Source of the DNA: an uncultured Corynebacterium sp.
GTDB taxonomy: Bacteria > Actinomycetota > Actinomycetes > Mycobacteriales > Mycobacteriaceae
DNA length: 64,000 bases
NCBI GenBank assembly: GCA_946220775.1
Contig: CAMIFC010000001.1
Location: 62,001-126,000, forward strand
Direction of reading: 5' to 3'
Part shown: piece after piece, positions 7,740 to 18,500 of the stretch
Numbering within the stretch: the stretch's first letter is position 1
Layout of the letters: the number at the start of each line of letters is the position of its first letter
Position numbers and translations under genes: made by a program
The notes under the pieces: generated by a model
The model's database searches: none
Told to the model about the DNA's origin: nothing
Seen by the model: the letters and a program-made list of their open reading frames with translations, nothing else

Positions 7740-9431
7740 ATGACTATTCGTAACTTGCGTCAACTTGCTACCGCGGTGCTGCCTAACCGGCAGGTTGCGG
7801 TGAGCCCACGCACCAGCACCCAGAAACGAAACCAGGCCGACGCTCGCGCCCAGCACCTCGAGGGCATGTCGGTGGACGCGGCGTCTGAGACCACGCCGAA
7901 GGGTGAAACAATCGACTACGCCGCGGTAGAGGACTACGCGGAGGCCAAGGCCGCAAAGTTCCAACACGGCAAGGGAAAAAACACCGCACGCGAACGCATC
8001 GAAATGCTGCTCGACGAGGACTCCTTCGTGGAGTTCGGCCGCTTCCACGGCGGCGACGTGCGCGAGGGCTTCCTCGGTGCTGGCGTGATCACCGGATTCG
8101 GTGAAATCGACGGCCGCCAGGTGGCGCTGTATGTTCAGGACTTTTCCATCAAGGGCGGCACCCTCGGCAAGGTTGAGGGAATCAAGATTTGCGAGTTGCT
8201 CGACCGCGCGATGGCGTTGAAAATCCCAGTGATCTCCATGCTGGACTCCGGTGGCGCGCGCATCCAGGAAGGCGTGGAGGCGCTGGCTCAGTACGGCCGC
8301 ATCTTCCGCCGTTCTTGCAAGGCGTCCGGCATGATCCCGCAGATTTCGCTGATCCTCGGGCCATGCGCCGGTGGTGCGGTATATTCCCCAGCTCTGACGG
8401 ATTTCATCGTTATGACCCGCGAGAACTCCCACATGTTCGTCACCGGGCCAGACGTGGTGCGCGCCGTAACCGGCGAGGCCGTGTCCCCGGCAGAACTCGG
8501 TGGCGCTGAACTGCACAACTTCCAGTCGGGTGTGGCTCACTACCTGGCGGAAGACGAACTCGAAGCGATGGACTACGTCCGCTCGCTGCTGGCCTACCTG
8601 CCGAGCCACTGTGGGGAAGAAGCTCCCAGCTACAGCTACACCGCCAGCGCCGAGGACGAAGAAGCCGCAACCTCCGTGGGCAATATTGTGCCGTCGGATT
8701 CGCGTCAGCCATACGACATGGTCGAGGTCGTCGAAGTCCTCGTTGACCACGGCGAGTTCGTCGAGGTCCAGGCCAATTTCGCGCAATCCATTCTGGTTGG
8801 CTTTGCCTGCATCAACGGTCAAACCATCGGCATCGTCGCCGATCAACCGATGGTCAATGCCGGAACGCTGGACGTGGACGCGTCTGAAAAGGCCGCCCGT
8901 TTCGTCCGCTGCTGCGATGCGTTTGGCATCCCAGTGGTGACGCTGGTTGACGTCCCTGGCTACCGCCCCGGAACTGACCAAGAGCAGGCCGGAATCATCC
9001 GCCGCGGCGCGAAGCTGATCTTCGCTTACGCCAACGCTACGGTGCCGGTCATCACCATCACCCTGCGTAAGGCCTACGGCGGTGCCTACATCGTCATGGG
9101 TTCCAAGGGCATCGGGGCGGACTTCACCTACGCCTGGCCAGAAGCCGAACTCGCAGTCATGGGTGCCGATGGTGCAGTGCAGATTCTGAACCGCCGCGAG
9201 ATCAAGGCTGCCGGCGATACCCCAGAAGAGCAGGCCGCCAAGGCCAAGCAGCTCGCCGATGAATATGCGGCGGAAAACATCAACCCGAACCTGTCCGTCT
9301 CCTCCGGTGAGCTCGACGGAATCATCGACCCAGCCAACACTCGACAGGCCATTGCTGAGGCCCTGCATGTGATGAAGACCAAGAACAAGGACTTCCTCGG
9401 CCACAAGCGTCACTCGAACGGTCCACTATAA
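7740..9431 (+). CDS. Acyl-CoA carboxylase beta subunit (carboxyltransferase)
   Basis: Carboxyltransferase of 563 residues that moves CO2 from biotin to acetyl- or propionyl-CoA. Crotonase-like N and C lobes are visible, with glycine-rich oxyanion-hole segments DSGGARIQEGVEAL and GPCAGGAVYSPALTDF in the first lobe and a matching KAYGGAYIVMGSKG in the second. The C-terminus IIDPANTRQAIAEAL is typical of the family. The ATG at 7740 is preceded by GGAAGAGG and lies 3 nt after the alpha-subunit stop, so the two are surely co-transcribed. A basic N-terminal extension of about 40 residues precedes the conserved domain. It is most like corynebacterial AccD1 (acetyl-CoA), but propionyl-CoA use is not excluded. 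Confidence 0.92.
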   Translation: MTIRNLRQLATAVLPNRQVAVSPRTSTQKRNQADARAQHLEGMSVDAASETTPKGETIDYAAVEDYAEAKAAKFQHGKGKNTARERIEMLLDEDSFVEFGRFHGGDVREGFLGAGVITGFGEIDGRQVALYVQDFSIKGGTLGKVEGIKICELLDRAMALKIPVISMLDSGGARIQEGVEALAQYGRIFRRSCKASGMIPQISLILGPCAGGAVYSPALTDFIVMTRENSHMFVTGPDVVRAVTGEAVSPAELGGAELHNFQSGVAHYLAEDELEAMDYVRSLLAYLPSHCGEEAPSYSYTASAEDEEAATSVGNIVPSDSRQPYDMVEVVEVLVDHGEFVEVQANFAQSILVGFACINGQTIGIVADQPMVNAGTLDVDASEKAARFVRCCDAFGIPVVTLVDVPGYRPGTDQEQAGIIRRGAKLIFAYANATVPVITITLRKAYGGAYIVMGSKGIGADFTYAWPEAELAVMGADGAVQILNRREIKAAGDTPEEQAAKAKQLADEYAAENINPNLSVSSGELDGIIDPANTRQAIAEALHVMKTKNKDFLGHKRHSNGPL

Positions 9432-9472
9432 AACTCGTTTTTCGGGGCAGGGAAGAGCCCGCCTCGTCCACA

Positions 9473-9509
9473 CGACCAGCATGAATTGTGGTCGGCCAGT
9501 GTTTGGCCG
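9473..9509 (+). other. Two adjacent hairpins in the accD-fas gap
   Basis: CGACCA/TGGTCG (9473-9494) is followed at once by CGGCCA-gtgt-TGGCCG (9493-9509). The stems share two bases, so they are either alternatives or stacked. They sit about 35 nt before the fas start in a 111-nt gap. There is no T run, so they are not a standard terminator; RNA processing or regulation between the carboxylase and fas messages is possible. Confidence 0.4.
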
Positions 9510-9542
9510 CCCCACCATCTTCGAAAGGGAAGACTCACTTTC

Positions 9543-12500
9543 ATGACGACTTCGTCCGTCACCCCGTCCTCCGTCACGAATAACTCGTCGGCTAGTTCCG
9601 CTGATGCCGCAAGTTTCCTTGACACCTTGAACTCTGGTGCGCCTTATGCGCTGGTATTCGCCGGCCAGGCCAGCCCATGGCAGGAGTCGTTGCGAGAGCA
9701 GCTCCTCGACCCAACCCTGACCAGCCAGATTGATGGCCTTATCCGTGATTCTGACCAGCTGCTGGCACCGCTGGCGACCCGCCTGGCCGCCATCGGTGGC
9801 GCAGGCCTGACGACCCACCAGCTCCAGGCCACCGATCACCCCTACGATGCGGTGCTCTCGGTTCCCGGTATCGTCGCCAGCCAGGTCGCCCAGATTCAGG
9901 CGATCAGCTGGTCTGGCCTTGATTTTTCTTCGACGCCACCCGTTGCAGTCCTGGGACACTCACAGGGTGTCCTTGCTGTCGCCTATGCCAAAGCACGCCT
10001 GAAGCTGACCGGCCTTGGAGACAAGAAAGCTGCCGACGAGCTGAGCCCAGCGCAGGTTTTCGCGATTGCTCGGCTGATCGGCGCGGCAGCGAGCCGCACC
10101 GCCCGCCACGCCGGTGTCTCTGGATACCCAAGCCACGGCCCAGCGTTGGGCGCTGCAGATTCCGATGAGCAGCAGGCCACCCCCATGCTGGCGATCAACG
10201 GCGCGACCGCCGAGCAGGTCAAGCCCATCATCGATCAGGCCACTGCAGAGGGCAGTTCTGTTCGGTTGGCGTTGGTCAACGCGCGCACCTCGCTTGTTGT
10301 GTCTGGCAAGCCATCCGACCTGGAGAACTTCAAGGACACCCTGGCTGTTGCCGAGACTCGCTACAACAAGACCCGCACCGACAAGCTGCGCGGTGGCGCG
10401 CCCCTGGCAATCACTACGGAATACCTGCCGGTCACGGTGCCGTTCCACAACGAGCTTATGGAACCTGCCGTGCAGCAGACCATCGAATGGGCGCAGGCAT
10501 GTGACCTGTCGGCAGAGGCCGCAGAGAAATTGGCTCGCGCCGTGCTCACGGACCACATTGATTGGCCTGCCCAAATCCGCGAAGCACTGGATGCCGACGC
10601 GAAGTGGTTCCTGGACGTTGGGCCAGGCACCGCAGTGGGCACCCTCGTGCACACCACGCTGGAGGGCACCGGCGCGGGTGTCGTCCCACTGGGCGACCTG
10701 GATGATATCGACCAGATGTGCGCGCCAGGGGAGCAGCCGTCAACGACCGCCGACTGGTCTGCATGGGCGCCCAAGCTCATTCACACCGCTGCCGGCCCGA
10801 AGGTGGAGACTGCCTTCACCCGTTTGACCGGCAATTCGCCAGTCATGCTCGCAGGCATGACCCCGACCACGGTCGACCCAGAGATCGTTTCCGCTGCAGC
10901 TAACGCCGGCTACTGGGCCGAGCTGGCTGGTGGCGGACAGGTCACCGAGCCCGTCTTCGCGAAGCACCTGGCTCAGCTGCGCGAACAGCTGGAACCTGGC
11001 CGTACCGCCAAGTTCAACGCGATGTTCATGGACCGCTACCTGTGGAACCTCCACTTTGGTGCGCAGCGCATCGTCACGAAGGCTCGCCAGTCCGGTGCAC
11101 CGATCGATGGTGTGGTCATCACCGCCGGTATCCCGGAATTGGATGAAGCACCGGAACTGATCGCTGAGCTGCAGGGCGCTGGTTTCCGCTACATCGCCTT
11201 CAAGCCAGGAACCACAACCCAGATCGCATCGGTACTGGCCATCGCGCGCGTCCTGGAAGACACTGACACGACCGTCATCATGCAGGTCGAGGACGGCCAC
11301 GCTGGTGGCCACCACTCCTGGGAAACGCTGTCTGACCTGCTGCTGGCCACCTACGCGGGCATCCGCGAGCAATCCAACGTGGTGTTGTGTGTCGGCGGTG
11401 GCATCGGCACCCCGGACAAGGCTGCGGACTACATCACTGGTCAATGGTCAGTGGAACACGGTGTTCCAGCGATGCCCGTCGATGGCGTCCTGACTGGTAC
11501 GGCCGCAATGACTGCGAAGGAGGCCCGCACCACCGAGTCGGTGAAGGACCTGCTCGTCGCCACCGACGGTGTGCCGGTCGAAGACAATGACGGCTGGGTC
11601 GGTCGAGGCAAGTCCAACGGCGGCATGACCTCCGGCATGTCTCACCTGCGCGCGGATCTTTACGAGATCGACAACGCGGCGGCCCGCTGTGCCCGCCTGA
11701 TCATGGAAGTCGAGGGCGATTCTGCACGTGTCGCGGCCCGTCGCGATGAGCTCATCGAGGCGATGAATCAGACCGCCAAGCCATACTTCGGCGATCTCGA
11801 AGACATGACGTACGCACAGGTCGTGAACCGCTTCGTCGAGCTTTCCTTCCCGTTCGTGGACCCAAGCTGGCAGCAGCGCTTCTGGGAGCTGTTGCAGCGT
11901 GTGGAGGCTCGTCTGTCGGATGCCGATCACGGCCCCGTTGCCACGATGTTCGCCTCCGTCGACGAGGTTTCGGACGCCAAGGCCACCGCTGACAAGCTAC
12001 TGTCCGCATTCCCTGAAGCCGAGAAGTTCTACCTCACCGCACAAGACGTCGCCTGGTTCGTGGCGCTGTGCCGCAAGTACCCGAAGCCCATGGGCTTCGT
12101 TCCACGCCTGGACGATGACCTGCTGCGGTGGTGGGGACAGGACTCCCTGTGGCAGGCACAGGATCCTCGCTACACCGCCGACCAGGTGCGCATTATCCCT
12201 GGTCCCATGTCGGTTCGGGGCATCAAGTCCAAGAATGAGCCGATCGCAGAGCTACTCGGCCGCTTCGATGCTGAGGTCCGGGCACAGGTGGCAGAAGTGG
12301 CGTCCGAAGAAAAGGAACGCGTATCCCGTCTGGCCAGCGCAGAGAACGACGAAGAGTTGCTGCGCGCCGTACCGTTCATTTCCTGGATGGGGCACCTGAT
12401 CGATAACCCGGCAAATCTGCTGGATCGCGACGCCGTGGACATCGAATTTGATGAGGTCGATGGCAAGCGCACCGCAACCTTGCGCATCAAGCTGGACACC

Positions 12501-15500
12501 TACTGGGACGACGCTCCAGACAGTGTTGCCCAGGCTTCCTTCGCCGTGCGCGAACTGACCTTCCCGCTGCTGCTCACCGACGCGCTGGCTGATGGTGGCG
12601 TTCCGGTCATCGACCAAGAACGCCTGCCGGATGCCATGTTTGCGCAGCTCGCGGGGACCGCTGGCGTGGGCAATACCGCCGTGACCGGCGAAAAGATCAC
12701 GGACCTGCCAACGATTGAAAGCTCGGAGCGTTCCGAGTCCGGCGAGGCACACTACAGCTTCACGCTGTCCGCAGACCTCGGCGCGGATCACACCTCTGTG
12801 ACCGGTACAGCTCTGGGCAGTCAGTCTGATCTGATCGTGCCCGATGCGCTGCTCGGGCCCTGCTGGCCAGCAATCTATGCTGCACTGGGGTCGGCTCAGG
12901 TTAATGACTACCCAGTCATCGCGGGGCTGCTCAACGCAGTTCACCTGGATCACCGCACCCACATGATCGTCCCGGTCACCGAGCTGGCAGACAAGCTGTC
13001 CGGTGCCACTGTGAACGTCACCAGCTGGGCTGATGCTGTTGAGGAATCCGCCTCCGGCCGTGTGGTTCAGGTGAACCTCGAATTAGCCATCGAGGGTGAA
13101 ACCATCGCAACAATGGTCGAACGCTTCGCCATTCGTGGTCGCGCCTTTGGTACCAACCTGCCAGCCGACCCACCATTGGCTGGTGGCATCGACGCACAGG
13201 TCGAGGACACTCCCCGATCCACCCTGCTGCGCGCTGTCGCGAAGGCACCATCGGACATGACCCCGTTCGCGTGGGTGTCCGGTGACTTCAACCCGATCCA
13301 CACCAGTCACGCCGCCGCCAAGGTCGCCGGGCTGGAAGCACCGCTGGTGCACGGCATGTGGCTGTCCGCTGTCGCCCAGCACGCCGCGGCCGCTGCTGCT
13401 GGCGCGCCGGGGGATGATCGTCGCTTCCGTCTTTTGGGCTGGACCTACCGCATGTTCGGCTTGGTTCAGCTGGACGAAGAAGTCCAGGTCAGCGTGGAAC
13501 GCGTCGGCCGAATCAATGGTGGCGGCCTCGTGCTGGAGGTCAACTGCCGCGTGGGCGAGCAGCTGGTTTCCCAGGCCACGGCCATCACCGATGTGCCACG
13601 GACCGCGTACGTTTACCCGGGCCAGGGCATTCAGTCTGCTGGTATGGGACTGGATGAGCGCACGAAGTCCCAGGCCACCGCCGCTGTGTGGGATCGCGCC
13701 GACGCGCATACCCGCGAGGCCCTGGGCTTCTCGATTCTCGCGGTGGTTCGCGATAACCCAACCACGCTGGTGGCTGGGGGCCAGACCTTCCGCCACCCAG
13801 AAGGCGTGCTGAACCTGACCCAATTCACCCAGGTTGCGCTGGCCACCCTGGCGTTCGCACAGACCGCCCGTCTGCGCGAGGCTGGGGCACTTAACGACGG
13901 CGCTTTCTTCGCCGGGCACTCCCTGGGCGAGTACAACGCGCTGTCTGCGTACGCGGATTCCTTGGACCTGGAAACGGTGCTGGAGCTGGTCTTCCACCGC
14001 GGTACCACCATGCACAACTTGGTGCCCCGTGATGAACAGGGGCGGTCCAACTACCGCATGGGCGCGCTGCGTCCGAACCAGTTCGGCGTCGGCGACGATG
14101 GGGTGCGCGAGTACGTCGCCAGCGTCGCCGAAAAGACCGGTGAGTTCCTGGAGATCGTCAACTTTAACCTCGAAGGCCAGCAGTACGCCGTGGCCGGTAC
14201 GGTCGCCGGAGTCAAGGCATTAGAGAAGGACGCCAACCAGCGTTCAGTCGAGGCCGGTGGCAAGGGCGCGTTCATGTTGGTGCCTGGTATCGATGTGCCA
14301 TTCCACTCCGCGGTGCTGCACGACGGTGTGCCTGATTTCCGTGCCAAGCTGCAGGAGCTGGTGCCGCAGACCATCGACCCGACGGTCCTGGTCGGTCGCT
14401 ACATTCCGAACCTGGTCGCTCGCCCGTTCGAGCTGACGGAGGACTTCCTGAAGTCGATCTTGGACGTGGTTCCTTCGGAGCCGGTGCAGAAGATTGCCGA
14501 TGAGTGGGCTGACTGGAGCGCCAAACTGGCGGACGACGCGCAGTGTGACGCCGCCGCCCAGGAGCTGACCCGCGAGCTGTTGATTGAGCTGCTGTGCTGG
14601 CAGTTCGCCTCGCCGGTGCGCTGGATCGAGACCCAGTCCCTGCTGCTTGGGGCTAAGTCCAACGGGCCGAACATCGACGCTGCCACCAGCGGCGCGACCC
14701 CGGTCGAGGAGTACATCGAGATCGGCCTCGGTGCCGCCCCGACCCTGGCGAACCTGGGTGCCAAGACCCTTTCGCTGCCAGGCTTCGCTAACTCCCTGTC
14801 CATCGTTCGCAACGTGCAGCGTGACGAGGCCGCGGTCTACCACGAAGACGTTCGCACGATCGACCTGCCCGAGTCGACCGACCTTGAGGACTCCACCGCT
14901 TCCGCCGAAGAACTGGTCGCCGACCAGGCTTCCGAAGCTGGAGCCGTTGCCGACGCCGAAGCTGCTGGCGATATGGATAACGCGCCAGCACAGGCGCAAG
15001 AACCGGCCGCTCCGGCAGCAGCACCAGCTGCTGCCATGCCAGCGGCACCGGCAGGCAATGCTGCCGATAACCCAGAGCTGGACTTCACCGCCGCCGATGC
15101 CCTGCGCACGTTGCTGGCCTACGCGGCGAAAGTTCGCCTGGACCAGGTCGGCGACGCCGATACCACTGGCTCGCTGACCAACGGCGTGTCCTCCCGTCTC
15201 AACCAGCTGCTGATGGATATGTCCGCAGAGCTGGGCCTCAGCAGCGTCGAAGGTGCTGCCGAAGCAGACGTGGCAACGCTGTCCGCGACCGTGAACAAGG
15301 CCGCGTTCAACTACAAGCCATTCGGCCCGGTGCTCTCCGAGGCGATCAAGGATCGCGTCCGCAAGCTCTTCGGCGCCGCTGGCGCTAAGCAGTCGCTGAT
15401 CGCAGAGCACGTCGAATCCGAATGGGGCCTGTCCGCCGGGTGGGCCGCTCACGCGACCGCGACCATCCTGCTGTCCACCCGCGAAGGTGCCTCCACCCGT

Positions 15501-18500
15501 GGCGGGGACCTCGCGACCCTGGCGGCCGCGCCGGGTGGCGCGGCGCCGACCAACAAGGCTGGCGTCCTGGCGCTGATTGATGAGGCGATCCAGGAAACTG
15601 CGTCCGCACGTGGCTTGGCTGTGGCGAAGAAGTCCGCCGGGGCTGCCGGTGGTGGGGCAGCGGTGGATTCCGCGGCTCTCGATGCCTTCGAAGACAAGGT
15701 CATCGGTGACAGGGGCATCTTGGCTAACTCGGCCCGGGCACTGCTGGGCCAGCTCGGCCTGAACCAGCCGGTCGCAGAAGACTTCGATCACAGCGAAGCT
15801 TCCGAGACCCAGGCTGTGCTCGACGCCGTGGCAGAAGAGCTCGGCAGCAACTGGCCATCCCTGGTTGCGCCGGTCTTCGATGAAGCCCGCGCGGTACTGA
15901 TCGACGACCGATGGGCTACTGCCCGTGAGGACGTCGCTCGCATCGCCGCTGGTGAATTCGACTCCGAGGCTGCGACAGGAGAAGGCCTGCCGAACTTCAC
16001 CGGCACCGGCGCCATCGTGGCGCGACAGGCACGCTGGTGGGTGGACAACCTGGCGTCCGAACTGTCGAACGTTATTGATGCGGACACGCTCGCTGCACGC
16101 AAACGCACCCTGGAAACGGTCGTTGAACAGGCCGAAGACACTTCCGTGGGTGAATACGCTGGCAAGATCGCCGTCGTGACCGGTATGGCGCCAAACTCCA
16201 TCGCCGGTGGGGTAGTGGAGCGCCTGCTGGCCGGTGGAGCCACCGTCGTGGCCACCGCATCCCGCATCAGCGAATCCCGCCTGAGCTACGCGAAGAACCT
16301 GGTCCGCAACCACGGCCGCGACGGTGCCGCGCTGTGGCTCGTGCCAGCAAACCTGGCGAGCTACCGGGACGTCGATGCGCTGGTCAACTGGATCGGCTCC
16401 GAGCAATCCGAGACGGTCGGTTCCGAGACAAAGGTCATCAAGCCAGTCTTCGTTCCGGATCTGTACTTCCCATTCGCAGCACCACCAGTGATGGGCACCG
16501 CCCAGGACGCTGGTGCCGCGACCGAGCACCAGACCCGCCTGCTGCTGTGGTCCGTGGAACGCTCCATGACGGCACTCGCGCAGATCGGCTCTGACTACGA
16601 TGTCGACCACCGACTGCACGTCGTGCTGCCAGGCTCCCCGAACCGCGGCACCTTTGGCGGCGACGGTGCCTACGGCGAAACCAAGGCAGCCTTCGACGCC
16701 ATCGCGAACAAGTGGGCAGTCGAACCGTGGAGCGCGCAGATCACCCTGGCGCACCCACGCATCGGCTGGGTCGCTGGAACCGGCCTGATGGGTGGCAACG
16801 ATCCACTGGTCGACGTGGCTAAGGCCAAGGGCGTGCACGTGTGGAGCCCGCAGGAGATCTCCGAGAACCTGCTTGAACTGTGCACCGAGGACGCGCTGAT
16901 TCAGGCCCGCACGGAGGTGCTCGAGTCCGACCTCACCGGTGGGCTGGGCAATATCTCCTTGCCAGCGTTGGCCGCCGAAGCTGCAGCGGAATCCACCACC
17001 TCCGGCGCAGCGGACGCTGCGGCGGGAGATGGGCTGGCGTCCGAAGAAAAGACGACGCCTGCCACCGTCATGGCGCTGCCGACCCCGGCGCAGAAACTGC
17101 AACCGCAGCTGGCGGGCGACTGGGGCACGACGACGGCGACGCTCGAGGACACGTACGTGATCGTTGGTTTGGGCGAAGTCAGCCCATGGGGTAGTGGTCG
17201 TACCCGCTTCGAGGCGGAATACGGCGTTCAAACCAGCGGTGACGTTGACCTCACGGCCGCGGGTGTACTGGAACTGGCGTGGATGACCGGCCTGCTGACG
17301 TGGAAGGAATCTCCGAAGGCTGGTTGGTATGACGATAACGACGAGCTCGTCGACGAAGCTGACATTTACGCGCGCTTCCGCGACGAGGTGATTGCCCGAA
17401 GCGGTGTCCGTGAGTTCATCACGGATGCAGCGATCGACGGCGCCGCCGACGGCGAGACCGGGCCACACGGCGAATGGCCGAACAGTCCAGAAGCCGTGGA
17501 GATGTTTCTCGACCGCGACGTGACGTTCAGCGTCGACACCGAGGACGAAGCGCGCCAACTGGTCGAGGCGGACCCACAGTTCACCGTGGCGACCTTCGTC
17601 ACCGACGACGACGGATCCGGCGAATGGCAGATCACCCGCACCGCCGGCGCCCGGGCACGAGTCCCACGCCGCGCGACGCTGGCCCGCCGTGTCGGTGGCC
17701 AGTTCCCAACGGACTTCGCCCCCGCACGCTGGGGCATCCCACAGGACATGGTCGACTCTATGGACCGCATGGCCGTGTGGAACTTGGTCACGACTGTGGA
17801 CGCCTACCTGTCCGCCGGGTTCAGCCCAGCGGAGATCCTGCAGGCTGTCCACCCGTCCGAGGTGGCGATGACGCAGGGCACCGGTTTCGGTGGCATGACC
17901 TCCATGCGTCGCCTGTTTGTTGAGCGCTTCCTGGGTGAGGACATCCCATCCGACATCCTGCAGGAGACCCTGCCGAACGTGATCGCCGCGCACACCATGC
18001 AGTCCTTCGTGGGCGGTTATGGCGCGATGATCCACCCGGTTGGTGCTTGTGCCACCGCGGCGGTCTCCATCGAGGAGGGCGTGGACAAGATGGCCTGCGG
18101 CAAGGCGGACTTCGTGGTCGCCGGTGCCGTGGATGACATCTCCGTGGAGTCCATCACGGGCTTTGCCAACATGAACGCCACCGCGGATTCGACTGCGATG
18201 AGCGCCAAGGGTATCGACGATGGCTTCTTCTCTCGGGCAAACGACCGCCGTCGCGGTGGCTTTGTCGAAGCCCAGGGTGGCGGCACGGTGCTGCTGACCC
18301 GCGGTTCGATCGCGGCGAAACTGGGCTTGCCAGTTTTCGGCGTGGTTGGCTACGCGCAGTCCTTTGCGGACGGCGTGCACACGTCGATTCCGGCACCAGG
18401 CCTCGGTGCGCTGGCGGCTGCTCGTGGTGGCAAGGACTCGCGACTAGCTCGCAGCCTGGCGGCATTGGGCGTGTCGGCGGATGACATCACTGTGGTGTCC

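Noticed and set aside
7068..9413. Antisense open frame of 781 codons across accBC and accD
   Set aside because: Same cause as above: both sense genes are clear and the antisense protein has no recognisable feature.
14244..18380. Antisense open frame of 1378 codons across fas
   Set aside because: It is the mirror of strong codon bias in the fas gene. No start signal, no domain, and FAS-I on the other strand is certain.
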